From Bacteroidia bacterium (GTDB taxonomy: Bacteria > Bacteroidota > Bacteroidia > Bacteroidales > CAJPTX01): a DNA stretch of 13,284 nt. The notes under the pieces were generated by a model. It searched no databases, was not told the DNA's origin, and saw nothing but the letters and a program-made list of their open reading frames with translations. Shown here piece by piece: positions 5,086 through 13,105 of this stretch. Made by a program: the position numbers and the translations under genes. Location: positions 1 to 13,284 of the forward strand of contig CAJPTS010000034.1 in assembly GCA_905373625.1 (NCBI GenBank). The letters are read 5' to 3'. Numbering within the stretch: position 1 is the first letter of the stretch; every line of letters begins with the position of its first letter.

Positions 5086-7971
5086 CTAAAACCTCAACTC
5101 GGGGCGTTCGTGTCTCTCGCCTATTCCGATACTAAAAGCCCCCTGCAATGACCAGAGACGACGCGACTGCGGACCTAACGAATCGCCAAACGGTGAATAA
5201 GAGGCTACGACTCCCAAACGAAACGGGTATTGTGTTCGTAGAAAATGAAAATCGTTCAAAAGTTCTAGACCTACCACGCGGGTATATGCCGCAGTATAGT
5301 CAGGCATTTTCCGTTGCCGAAAGCTAGCAAACAATACTGTATAAATTCGCTTCCAAAAGAAGACTGCCCCCAGATTGAGATCAGGATAAGCCAATGGTAG
5401 TGCATAATCACAATCTGCTTGAAACGTGGTTTTACCACGACTAAGAGATTCCGAGGCATCGAACCATAGCGAGCGCCTTGTGAAAGAAAAAACCTGCTCT
5501 ATGGTGCCTAAACCTTGTTGAAGAGAATAAAGTGAAAGCCGTAAAGCATGCGTCTGTCCGATCCCAGGCAAATAACCTACCAGCTTAGTTTCAAAAACTC
5601 TGGACAATTCTATTCGGGGTAATAGGTAGGTACGTGCTGCGACGCTAATACTGAAACCTAAACGAGGGAATAAACATTGACGTGCACTGAGTTGTAAAAC
5701 AGAGAAGGAAAGAGAAGCTCGCAAAGCAGGAAGTCCATGCCAAAGTGTAGCATTTTGGGCATCATAAACATAACCACTATTGACACTGGCGGCAAGCGAA
5801 GCAGTAAAATGATAATTGTACATTCTTTCTCCCCACGCGTAGGGAAAATTCAATCCCAGTTCAGAAGCGTAATACTGTGTACGACGCAGCACATTGTGTG
5901 AAGGAAGCGAGTAGGTCTGTAAACGCCTATCAGTATAAGCTGTGAACCAAAGACGAGGCCAAGCACCAAGCCACTCAAGAGTCAACGAACCGCCGTGTCC
6001 ATGATCATAAAAATATCCAGCCACTACGGCTAACGACCCCATTGCATTTTGCGACATTGCAGTTAGTCCTAGTTTAGTCTGCGAGAGAGTCTCTATATCA
6101 CCTTTGGGATTAAAGTAGAAAGGCATCCAACTGTGAAAATTCCATGCATTTCGCCTTGAAGAGTAAGGACGAAGTGGAGACGAAGTGGCACTTTGGCTAA
6201 GATGTGTAACTTTCTTATAACGAGCTGGTTGTGGCATTAGAAGCTGCGGTTTTACGTTCGCTATTTCAACCACCTTGCCTAATTCCCGTTTAGCCGTGCG
6301 CACTTGGTAACCATTGAGTGTATAAGCTGCATATAATAGCACCGTATCTAACGGACAAACATACTCCGCCCCATAGGAATCTAATGACAAAGCTTGTAGA
6401 AGAACAGTAGAATCAGTTGGTTGACGCCACGGGAGGTAAAAAGCCTGTCGTACATAGTCATGGCTCATTGAAAAATAAATACCCGATGTATCGGCTCTTA
6501 AGTGGGAAATATCTTTCTGTAACGGTCCTAAAATAGTATCTAACTGTCGCGTCTGCCAGTCATAGTGTAAAAGATATGCTCCAGCGTCTTGAACAGCACG
6601 CACCACTGTTTTTGTACTAGAGACACCCGCACACAGTTCACGAAGTTCCCAACCACGAAATCTTTCTGCCTCTAGGGCTTGCAATTGCCCATCGCTCAAT
6701 CTGCGTTCTGTTAGTACAAACTCACCGCGAGGTTGTACCTCTATACTTTGTACCACCTTGCGCAGTAAATTAGGTAACGGAGAAATAGTCTTTACTCCGT
6801 TTGTTAGCTTACGTGTCCCTCCCGTAGAGAGATTACACAACCATATGTCAGCACTTTGCTCTTTATTCCACCGCGGATCTGACTTTAGCTGCACCCACGC
6901 AGCAACCGTGTCGTCGTAACGAATATTCCCCGCAAGACTCCGAATTGGTACAAAACGCTCACGTATGGCACTCTCTATTGCCTCCGTCCTGTAAAGCGCT
7001 TGCCACTCAGCATAACTGCGCTGTAAATAAAAATACTTCCGCAAAGTGGGGGAGTAATGCGGAAATAGTTCTGACTGATATGCCCCTATTTTTTGTGAAG
7101 GATAGTGCGCAGTATCAGTACGCGTTACCGAGTCTAGATAACCTAGTGCACGAGAAAAGAGTTGGGGACGTGTAAGCCTCGTATAACGTTTTATGGCAAA
7201 ATGAAAAGGGAATATTTGATAGAAATTTAGCGATGTATAATTCAAAATCTCTGGCCAGAATTCTGCTCCGTATTTTGCATAACCATAGTCGACCATAAGC
7301 GATCCGAAATGGTAATGATTGGGGGCAAAACGGTAATACGATCCATTAAGATGTTGATCATACGAAAGGTGCGCACCAGATAATTGCTCCGTTCTGTAAT
7401 GCTGATACTGTGTGGCAGAATGTAAGCGCCCTATTCGCCCATTTGCGCTCTCATAATAGACGGCATCGCCCTCCAAAAACCACATAGGAGTAACTGCCGA
7501 TGCAAGCGCGACTGCTTGTTCCCCAAGTAGATAACCTGCAATTCGCACAGCCTTCCAATTCAACGCATTCATTTGCGCATAGTGTCGTAGCTCGTGTGAA
7601 ACGAGATGCTTCAACCACGGTGTAGGTTCGGCAGATTCTCCGCCCGAGAGGCTATAAAGCTCCATCCGCGCAGGTGTCCAAGCTACAGAGCCATTGCTAT
7701 AGGGAGTAAGATGGCGTAAAACGATAGGGAAATTTTTGTACTTGCGCGAAGTGATTGCAACTGTTGGCGCATTGTACTCCAGAAGGTCTGCTACACACCT
7801 TGCAGCAGAGTCGCCCCACCGTGGAAAGATAATACGGAAGTTATCTTTCTGCAACTGGTAGCGTCGCATAAAATCAGACTCGCCACCATCGAAGTAATAT
7901 TGCGCTCGCAGAACTCCCGTAAAGAGTACAAAGAGCAAGAAGACGCAAGTATAAGCACCTAGTTGTCGCAT
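5086..7971 (-). CDS. Exported zinc-protease-like protein with C-terminal beta-barrel
   Basis: 961 residues from the ATG at 7971. The in-frame start at 8004 is a TTG lying inside the promoter, so it is rejected. Residues 1-24 form a signal peptide (LGAYTCVFLLFVLF, cleavage at LRA/Q). Around 40-180 is a peptidase-MA/gluzincin-like domain: HELRH (126-130) gives two zinc-binding His and the catalytic Glu, and WFLEGDAVYYE (164-174) gives the WFxEG motif with a third ligand. Around 330-590 there are repeated strand patterns with 'IWLCNLSTGGTRKLTNG', resembling a TolB-like beta-propeller. From about 610 to the end, aromatic alternating strands ending in a terminal Phe (PELRF) suggest an outer-membrane barrel. 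No type IX sorting domain is visible. No experimentally studied relative is recognised. It might be a surface-anchored protease, or a structural relative that no longer cuts. Monocistronic by position. Confidence 0.75.
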   Translation of the reverse strand: MRQLGAYTCVFLLFVLFTGVLRAQYYFDGGESDFMRRYQLQKDNFRIIFPRWGDSAARCVADLLEYNAPTVAITSRKYKNFPIVLRHLTPYSNGSVAWTPARMELYSLSGGESAEPTPWLKHLVSHELRHYAQMNALNWKAVRIAGYLLGEQAVALASAVTPMWFLEGDAVYYESANGRIGRLHSATQYQHYRTEQLSGAHLSYDQHLNGSYYRFAPNHYHFGSLMVDYGYAKYGAEFWPEILNYTSLNFYQIFPFHFAIKRYTRLTRPQLFSRALGYLDSVTRTDTAHYPSQKIGAYQSELFPHYSPTLRKYFYLQRSYAEWQALYRTEAIESAIRERFVPIRSLAGNIRYDDTVAAWVQLKSDPRWNKEQSADIWLCNLSTGGTRKLTNGVKTISPLPNLLRKVVQSIEVQPRGEFVLTERRLSDGQLQALEAERFRGWELRELCAGVSSTKTVVRAVQDAGAYLLHYDWQTRQLDTILGPLQKDISHLRADTSGIYFSMSHDYVRQAFYLPWRQPTDSTVLLQALSLDSYGAEYVCPLDTVLLYAAYTLNGYQVRTAKRELGKVVEIANVKPQLLMPQPARYKKVTHLSQSATSSPLRPYSSRRNAWNFHSWMPFYFNPKGDIETLSQTKLGLTAMSQNAMGSLAVVAGYFYDHGHGGSLTLEWLGAWPRLWFTAYTDRRLQTYSLPSHNVLRRTQYYASELGLNFPYAWGERMYNYHFTASLAASVNSGYVYDAQNATLWHGLPALRASLSFSVLQLSARQCLFPRLGFSISVAARTYLLPRIELSRVFETKLVGYLPGIGQTHALRLSLYSLQQGLGTIEQVFSFTRRSLWFDASESLSRGKTTFQADCDYALPLAYPDLNLGAVFFWKRIYTVLFASFRQRKMPDYTAAYTRVVGLELLNDFHFLRTQYPFRLGVVASYSPFGDSLGPQSRRLWSLQGAFSIGIGERHERPELRF

Positions 7972-7992
7972 TTTAGTGCTGTTTTCTTTCCG

Positions 7993-8021
7993 TAAATGTA
8001 ACAAGAGTGGGGCAGTTCAAA
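7993..8021 (-). promoter_or_regulatory. Candidate promoter of the protease/barrel gene
   Basis: On the minus strand, TTTG (8018-8021), 17 nt, then TACATTTA (7993-8000), one base from TAnnTTTG. Transcription would begin near 7986, leaving about 15 nt of leader. This is the reason for placing the start at the ATG at 7971 rather than the TTG at 8004. Confidence 0.45.
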
Positions 8022-8065
8022 GCGGGAAGCGGAGAGCATTATCCTAGTAGCGATCACTCCCTGCG

Positions 8066-8118
8066 CTAATGACTAAGCTACATTAGTTTTTCCACAACGG
8101 GCATTAGATTTTCCCAAC
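8066..8118. repeat. CATTAG operator-like repeats between divergent genes
   Basis: Two copies of a 13-base motif, CATTAGtTTTTCC (8081-8093) and CATTAGaTTTTCC (8102-8114), match at 12 of 13 positions and lie exactly 21 bp apart, two helical turns. A third, inverted copy of the core, CTAATG (8066-8071), faces the first across 9 bp. They sit between the two divergent promoters, about 45 bp upstream of the rloA -7 box. A bound regulator is plausible but not shown. Confidence 0.4.
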
Positions 8119-8157
8119 TGTCAAAACATAGCCGTGATATTTTCACACAATATTTTC

Positions 8158-8165
8158 TATTTTTG
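8158..8165 (+). promoter_or_regulatory. Candidate -7 box of the rloAB operon
   Basis: TATTTTTG is an exact match to the Bacteroidota -7 consensus TAnnTTTG, with the ATG of rloA 28 nt further on. No TTTG at the right distance upstream is seen, so the promoter may depend on an activator or be weak. Confidence 0.45.
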
Positions 8166-8193
8166 TTAGAGTTCTATAGAAAACACTGCGACT

Positions 8194-9513
8194 ATGTTAC
8201 TTCGTTTCGTGATTACTAATTTTCTTTCTTTCCAAGAGCAGACTTCGTTTGATATGTTTCCCAACAACAAACGGACAAAATTCGCAAATCACATCTATAC
8301 AGAAAACGAAGTCCCGCTACTGAAGGTTGCCGCTATCTATGGGGCAAACGGGTCAGGCAAATCAAATTTTATTAAGGCTTTTGATTTTCTGCGAGGTTTT
8401 GTCACTAAGGGCGACTATTTATCGTCTCTGGAGTTTGGTCTAGACGAATACTTCTTTCAGCTTGCAGCAAAACCGTCGGAAGTCATCTATTTTCAAATAG
8501 AGTTTCTCTACCAAAAGAGATATTATCTCTATAACGTAGATATTGGAAAGAATGAAGTTTCGGAAAAGCTGTCACTTTCTGGGCTCGGTAGACGGGAAAA
8601 TATTGTTGTCTTTGAACGAAAAGGTACAGAGATTATATCTCCTACTTTACCAATGCAAGACGCCGTTCGGCAGTTGCTTTCGCAAAACCCACATACTTCA
8701 CTACTATACCTTAATAACCAGTTCCCTATTCTTAATTCCGAAGATGCTCAAAACGCGTACAAATGGTTTAACGAACAGACGGAAGTTATTACTATCAATA
8801 GCATTGTACCACGCCTCATCCAATTATTGAACAACGACAGAGATATACTGGATTTTACCAATCGCATTTTCTCCGAAATAGGGCTTGGTATCCAATCACT
8901 CGATGTAAAAACAACTTCATTTGATGAGTGGATCAAGCACAATAAAAATGCAGATGAACTGGAACGTATCGTAAACAACGACACGTCTTCTGACAATTTG
9001 AATATAGCTCGGATGCAAAATAACCGCAATATTCTGGACATTTCTACACAAAATGCCGAAAGAAGGGTGACCGAATTGCTATTTAATCAAATAGGGCAAA
9101 AAGGCTACAATAAGCAAATGAATATCAGAGCTCAATCTGATGGGACAGTACGCCTTCTACTCTTAATGCCATCTTTATACGATGCTCTGTATAAGAGAAA
9201 AATTATTTTCATAGATGAGATAGACAATAGTATACACCCAGCTTTAATTTATAACCTACTACACCTCTACGGGGCAACCCAAGGAAATGGTCAGCTCATT
9301 TTCACTACTCACTCGACTATTTTGCTAAACCAGCAAGAGCTATTACGCCCCGACGAAATTTGGTTTACCGAAAAAGAAGAAGGCAATTCGCTCATGTATT
9401 CGCTTAATGACTACAAAATACATCATACCATAGATATCGAAAGAGGATATCTAGATGGTCGCTACGGAGGCGTGCCCATTTTTTATACAACAGGCAGTGC
9501 AGATGAACTATGA
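8194..9513 (+). CDS. rloA: RloA/AbiLi-type AAA ATPase of an anti-phage system
   Basis: 439 residues, the usual length. The N-terminus LLRFVITNFLSFQEQTSFDM is typical of SMC/OLD-like ATPases. The Walker A motif is GANGSGKSN (50-58), a signature-like SDGT is at 315-318, and Walker B is IIFIDEIDNSIHP with D341-E342, followed by the TTHST switch and the family's C-terminal YLDGRYGGVPIF. There is no TOPRIM nuclease domain in this chain, unlike true OLD proteins. Family members (RloA, found in restriction loci; AbiLi of Lactococcus) work with a RloB-type partner in abortive phage resistance. The downstream gene overlaps by 11 nt and is that partner. ATP-dependent sensing of infection is inferred from the family; the trigger is unknown. 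The start follows the only good promoter. Confidence 0.88.
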   Translation: MLLRFVITNFLSFQEQTSFDMFPNNKRTKFANHIYTENEVPLLKVAAIYGANGSGKSNFIKAFDFLRGFVTKGDYLSSLEFGLDEYFFQLAAKPSEVIYFQIEFLYQKRYYLYNVDIGKNEVSEKLSLSGLGRRENIVVFERKGTEIISPTLPMQDAVRQLLSQNPHTSLLYLNNQFPILNSEDAQNAYKWFNEQTEVITINSIVPRLIQLLNNDRDILDFTNRIFSEIGLGIQSLDVKTTSFDEWIKHNKNADELERIVNNDTSSDNLNIARMQNNRNILDISTQNAERRVTELLFNQIGQKGYNKQMNIRAQSDGTVRLLLLMPSLYDALYKRKIIFIDEIDNSIHPALIYNLLHLYGATQGNGQLIFTTHSTILLNQQELLRPDEIWFTEKEEGNSLMYSLNDYKIHHTIDIERGYLDGRYGGVPIFYTTGSADEL

Positions 9514-10300
9514 GAAAGCAAATCTGGAAAAAGAGCCTCGCCCACCTTTTGAAAAGCAAACAAATAAAGATAAAACTACATCTAACACACCTCCAATAAT
9601 AGAACCCGAGAGGGGGTATAAAAAAGAGGAAGGATTTTGCCTCGCAAAATCCTTTTACGTCGTAGTATCTGGGGGCGAAAAAAGAGAAAAAAACTATCTC
9701 AAATTAGTATCAAATCAAGACCACTTTCGGCGTCTAAAAATAGAATTCATAGCAGACCCCAAAAACTTAAATCCTAAAGGTTTATTAGAAATCGCAAGAA
9801 TAAAAAAAGAACAGTACAAAAAGAGTCAAGACAGAGAAAATCCAGACAAGATCTTTCTACTTTCTGATGTTGATCATTTTTATTGTGAACTTCAAGACAT
9901 CATAGAGATGTGCGCAAAGGAGCAACTACATCTTATCATCAGCAACCCCTGTTTCGAGATTTGGCTTTACTATGGAGAATTCTCAGAACCACCAACTGAT
10001 TTTAATAAACCAGATGTCAAACGAAAAATTAGCAGTGCGTTCAAAACGTATCTCAACTGCAAAAAATCGGGAGGCATTAATCCTAAACTCGCTATATACG
10101 ATATCGAGACTGCTATCAAAAATGCAAGAGAGAATTACTCTGTAGATGAGTTCGGAATCCCTATCCTATTTTCGACACAAATGTATCTGTTGGCAGAGGA
10201 GCTGCTTCCTTTAATCAAAAGAGAATTAAAAGACTGCGACTCCACGCGCAAAAAGGAGCGTAGAGAACATCTGAACAGAAAGTTACAGACCCAAACCTAA
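9503..10300 (+). CDS. rloB: RloB/AbiLii-type effector-like protein
   Basis: 265 residues. RloB family members contain a TOPRIM-like fold. Visible landmarks: SGGEK (56-60) with E59 at the place of the catalytic-type Glu, LLSDVDHF with D122 and D124 forming DxD, and the family hallmark SNPCFEIW (147-154). It is therefore likely the nuclease-like effector of the pair, though activity is not proven for this family from sequence alone. The first 45 or so residues are charged, Lys/Pro/Glu-rich and likely disordered, longer than the fold needs. The ATG at 9503 is preferred over an upstream ATG at 9455 because it gives an 11-nt overlap with the rloA stop, typical of translational coupling. The coding strand looks more A-rich than its neighbours, as is common for acquired defence genes. 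The next gene starts 1 nt after the stop. Confidence 0.85.
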   Translation: MNYEKANLEKEPRPPFEKQTNKDKTTSNTPPIIEPERGYKKEEGFCLAKSFYVVVSGGEKREKNYLKLVSNQDHFRRLKIEFIADPKNLNPKGLLEIARIKKEQYKKSQDRENPDKIFLLSDVDHFYCELQDIIEMCAKEQLHLIISNPCFEIWLYYGEFSEPPTDFNKPDVKRKISSAFKTYLNCKKSGGINPKLAIYDIETAIKNARENYSVDEFGIPILFSTQMYLLAEELLPLIKRELKDCDSTRKKERREHLNRKLQTQT

Positions 10301-10301
10301 A

Positions 10302-10748
10302 ATGTTAGACTGTAAAGTGCCTCCCGTTGTTGTTTTGATTATTTCGGCTGGGATTATTGTAGGCGTCCCATACGTTTTCCCTTTTTATGGAATAAGATCC
10401 GTAGTGCTATGTGTCTCATTTATCGTCTTGGGCATTGTTGTTGCCTTGCTGGGCGTATGGGAATTTCGGAAGAAAAAGACAACACTCAATCCCACTACTC
10501 CTGAAAAATGTACTAGCATCGTAGATACGGGAATTTTTCGTTTCAGCCGAAACCCAATGTACTTAGGAATGTCTGTGGGGCTTACAGGGCTTATCTTTGG
10601 TTTCGGCAATTATTTGTCGTGGATTGGTTTTCTTGTTTTTGTAGTCTATATCACACGCTTTCAGATCCTACCCGAAGAAAAAACGCTAAAAGAACTTTAT
10701 GGCAAGCCGTATAAAGAATATCTAAAGAGAGTACGACGCTGGTTATAA
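10302..10748 (+). CDS. Small membrane methyltransferase, isoprenylcysteine/phospholipid type
   Basis: 148 residues. Hydrophobic segments at about 6-27, 33-53 and 88-118 (one or two helices), with a cytoplasmic catalytic-type region. Motifs of the ICMT/PEMT family are clear: TGIFRFSRNPMYLG (76-89) and EEKTLKELYGKPYKEYLKRVRRWL (125-148), the AdoMet-binding and substrate region. Relatives methylate lipids or prenylated or other small substrates at the membrane; the substrate here is unknown. It is unusual in its position: its ATG follows the rloB stop by 1 nt, so it is co-translated with the defence pair. It may be a genuine third component (membrane-linked effector or modifier) or simply an unrelated cargo gene. 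The C-terminus ends at RRWL, slightly shorter than the usual tail. Confidence 0.8.
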   Translation: MLDCKVPPVVVLIISAGIIVGVPYVFPFYGIRSVVLCVSFIVLGIVVALLGVWEFRKKKTTLNPTTPEKCTSIVDTGIFRFSRNPMYLGMSVGLTGLIFGFGNYLSWIGFLVFVVYITRFQILPEEKTLKELYGKPYKEYLKRVRRWL

Positions 10749-10772
10749 GCATTACAGGTGCAATGCTCTCTC
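10749..10772 (+). terminator. Weak hairpin at the end of the rloAB operon
   Basis: GCATT (10749-10753) pairs with AATGC (10762-10766) around an 8-nt loop, directly after the TAA of the methyltransferase gene, followed by TCTCTCT. The stem is short and the T-run is interrupted, so it is a poor terminator by itself; the stronger element at 10795-10827 probably does the work in both directions. Confidence 0.25.
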
Positions 10773-10794
10773 TACCGAGCTTATGGTTAGCAAT

Positions 10795-10827
10795 AAAAAA
10801 GCCCCCTTACGCCGTAACGCAGGGGGC
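10795..10827 (-). terminator. Intrinsic terminator of arcC-arcB
   Basis: On the minus strand, 23 nt after the arcB stop, GCCCCCT (10821-10827 reversed) pairs with AGGGGGC (10801-10807 reversed) around a 13-nt loop, followed immediately by TTTTTT. This is a classical rho-independent terminator. Read on the plus strand it lacks a T-run but still forms a strong hairpin between convergent operons. Confidence 0.85.
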
Positions 10828-10849
10828 TTCTACAAACAAAAGATTACTT

Positions 10850-11851
10850 TTACTTACCCAATGTTGCTACCATGACCGCCTTAATAGTATGTAGACGGTT
10901 CTCTGCCTCATCAAATACGATAGATGCGGGCGACTCAAATACTTCTTCTGTAACCTCGAGTGCGTCTGCACCATACTTTTGGTAGATTTCTTCGCCAATA
11001 GTCGTTTCACGATTGTGGAAAGCTGGCAAGCAGTGCAAGAACTTACAATCGGGGTTGCCAGTAAGCTCCATTGCTTTAGCATTCACTTGGTAAGGCATCA
11101 TCTGCTTAATGCGCTCTGCCCATGCTTCAGCAGGCTCGCCCATAGACACCCATACGTCGGTATAAAGGAAATCACACCCCTTTACTGCTTCAGCCACGTT
11201 TTCTGTAATGGTGATCTTAGCACCTGTTGTCTTAGCAACATCTTGTGCCATTTTTAGAATAGCAGGATCTGGCCAATACGCTTTAGGCGCTGCAGCGCGG
11301 TAATCCATTCCCATCTTTGCAGCTCCCATCATGAGCGAATTCCCCATGTTGTAGCGCGCATCACCGAGATAGCAGAACTTTACCTGACGAAGCGGTTTAT
11401 CTATGTGTTCCTGCATGGTAAGAAAATCTGCCAAAATCTGCGTAGGATGCCATTCGTTTGTCAGCCCATTCCAAACTGGCACGCCCGCATATTGAGCCAA
11501 GGTTTCTACCTTGAACTGTTCAAAACCACGATATTCAATTCCGTCATAGATACGCCCCAACACTCGTGCTGTATCTTTCATAGACTCCTTCTTTCCCATC
11601 TGCGAGCCCGAAGGACCTAAATAGGTAACGCCAGCACCTTGGTCGTGTGCAGCAGTCTCGAAGGAACAACGGGTGCGAGTAGAATCCTTTTCAAAGAGAA
11701 GGACGATATTCTTACCCTTAAGGAGCTGCTGCTCTGTACCTGCATATTTAGCCTTCTTAAGATCAGCGGCCAGACGAAGGAAGAAACGGATTTCTTCAGG
11801 AGTGAAGTCGTACAACTTCAAAAAGTGACGATTCCGCAAATTAACTGCCAT
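10850..11851 (-). CDS. arcB: Ornithine carbamoyltransferase, catabolic type
   Basis: 333 residues, the length of catabolic OTCs (ArcB). The carbamoyl-phosphate site STRTR is at 57-61, HPTQ at 135-138, the ornithine region DVWVSMGE at 232-239, and HCLPAFH at 273-279, in which the Cys (C274) binds ornithine. Anabolic ArgF is usually shorter, and the AFH extension of HCLP favours the catabolic class. In the arginine deiminase route it turns citrulline and phosphate into ornithine and carbamoyl phosphate, in the cytoplasm. Carbamate kinase (arcC) lies 28 nt upstream in the same direction, so the two are co-transcribed and the flow is toward ATP. Start at the ATG at 11851, the natural N-terminus (MAVNLRNRHFLKL). 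No arginine deiminase or antiporter gene is in the window. Confidence 0.93.
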   Translation of the reverse strand: MAVNLRNRHFLKLYDFTPEEIRFFLRLAADLKKAKYAGTEQQLLKGKNIVLLFEKDSTRTRCSFETAAHDQGAGVTYLGPSGSQMGKKESMKDTARVLGRIYDGIEYRGFEQFKVETLAQYAGVPVWNGLTNEWHPTQILADFLTMQEHIDKPLRQVKFCYLGDARYNMGNSLMMGAAKMGMDYRAAAPKAYWPDPAILKMAQDVAKTTGAKITITENVAEAVKGCDFLYTDVWVSMGEPAEAWAERIKQMMPYQVNAKAMELTGNPDCKFLHCLPAFHNRETTIGEEIYQKYGADALEVTEEVFESPASIVFDEAENRLHTIKAVMVATLGK

Positions 11852-11879
11852 GACTATATTACGTTTTTAATGGATTCTA

Positions 11880-12824
11880 CTACTTTGAAATTCGTGTTCC
11901 CCCGTTTGTCCCGAGACTATCTGCATCTGTTATCACGCTGACCTTTCCGCCGTTCTGCACAAAATCTATGGCTGCTTGGATCTTAGGTGCCATATTTCCC
12001 TCGCCAAACATGCCTTTTGCAGAATAGTCGTTCAACTCTGCTGTTGTAACTTGCTCAAGTTTCTTTTCCTCAGGTTTACGGAAGTTGATATAAACATTCG
12101 GTACATCGGTTAAAATATAGAACTCCTCTGCTCCGATTTCTCGTGCCAATACAGAGTTAGCCGAATCTTTATCAATCACCGCCTCTATAGGTTCTAAGGT
12201 CTTATCAGCTTTATAGGCTACGGGGATACCACCGCCGCCCGCAGCTATTACAATCACACCTTCTTCTGCTAAACGCTTTACCAAACGAGCATTGAGTACC
12301 TCTATGGGCTTAGGCGAAGGTACAACGCGACGCCAACCAGAGCCAGTCGTACGAACTTCCTCCTTAAATATCCAGCCCTGATTCTTAGCTAACGCATCAG
12401 CCTCTTCCTTGGTATAAATTTTCCCCACACGCTTCGTTGGGTTTGTAAAAGCTTTATCTTGTTTGTCTACAAGAACGGGGGTCACCAAGCAGCACACTTC
12501 GCGCTGTATACCATGATTTTTCATCACTGTGTGCAAAGCACTCTCTATCATATAACCGATAGAGCCTTGAGATTCTGCCACGCAGACATCCAAAGGCATC
12601 GAAGGAACAGCAAACGTTTCTTCCCCTGCCGCTTGTTGCATTAAGATATTGCCCACTTGCGGACCATTGCCGTGACCAATCACCAAGTTTACACCCTCCT
12701 TTAAGAGGGGAACAAGATGTTCCATCGTATCAAGGGTATTGGCGATTTGTTCTTCTACCGTGCCCTTTTGGTTGCCTCGTAAAAGCGCATTTCCGCCGAG
12801 TGCAACGACTATTGTACGTCCCAT
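11880..12824 (-). CDS. arcC: Carbamate kinase
   Basis: 314 residues, as usual for the family. GGNALL (10-15) begins the nucleotide-binding fold, followed by GHGNGPQVG, the family-specific IVIAAGGGGIPV stretch, and DKDSANSVLA with the LTDV turn. It converts carbamoyl phosphate and ADP to ATP, ammonia and CO2, the energy-yielding step of arginine/citrulline fermentation, in the cytoplasm. The ATG at 12824 is chosen over an in-frame TTG at 12833 because it starts right at MGRTIVVALGG. A -7 box lies about 35 nt upstream. It is the first gene of the pair with arcB. In reverse the enzyme could supply carbamoyl phosphate, but the pairing with a catabolic-type OTC suggests degradation. Confidence 0.94.
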   Translation of the reverse strand: MGRTIVVALGGNALLRGNQKGTVEEQIANTLDTMEHLVPLLKEGVNLVIGHGNGPQVGNILMQQAAGEETFAVPSMPLDVCVAESQGSIGYMIESALHTVMKNHGIQREVCCLVTPVLVDKQDKAFTNPTKRVGKIYTKEEADALAKNQGWIFKEEVRTTGSGWRRVVPSPKPIEVLNARLVKRLAEEGVIVIAAGGGGIPVAYKADKTLEPIEAVIDKDSANSVLAREIGAEEFYILTDVPNVYINFRKPEEKKLEQVTTAELNDYSAKGMFGEGNMAPKIQAAIDFVQNGGKVSVITDADSLGTNGGTRISK

Positions 12825-12857
12825 GAAAATCAATTAAATTCTTACGCTTTCAAAGTG

Positions 12858-12865
12858 CAAAGGTA
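12858..12865 (-). promoter_or_regulatory. -7 box of the arcCB promoter
   Basis: On the minus strand, TACCTTTG is an exact match to the Bacteroidota -7 consensus and ends 33 nt before the arcC ATG. The expected -33 region overlaps the palindrome at 12886-12905 and has only a partial TTG match with 23-nt spacing. Confidence 0.55.
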
Positions 12866-12885
12866 GCAAATCGTAATAAGTCCGT

Positions 12886-12905
12886 GCACAAGAAATTTTT
12901 TGTGC
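12886..12905. repeat. 20-bp palindrome upstream of arcC, possible operator
   Basis: GCACAAGAAA faces TTTTTTGTGC with no loop and only one G-T pair. It overlaps where the -33 element of the arcCB promoter would lie, as an operator for a dimeric regulator might. Two copies of GCTTTCAAAG (12846-12855 and 12904-12913) bracket the -7 box. Function unproven. Confidence 0.35.
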
Positions 12906-13105
12906 TTTCAAAGGAGCTCTGCTACAAGACAAACCCGCTGAGAGAATTATACAACGAGGTATTATCCTTCACATAAACAAAAACAGAGCGAAATACAAGC
13001 TAACCCCGTACGCGCGACAACTCTCCCCACAATAGAAGACTACAACCTAAAGTGGGACGTAGTACAATCCAATATCGTGTAATAATGAAACGCGCTTCGC
13101 AGTAA

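Noticed and set aside
9455..9502. Longer N-terminus for RloB from 9455
   Set aside because: Lies fully within rloA; the ATG at 9503 gives the usual short coupling overlap.
10979..11257. Plus-strand ORFs over arcB and arcC
   Set aside because: Shadows of two well-identified enzyme genes on the other strand.
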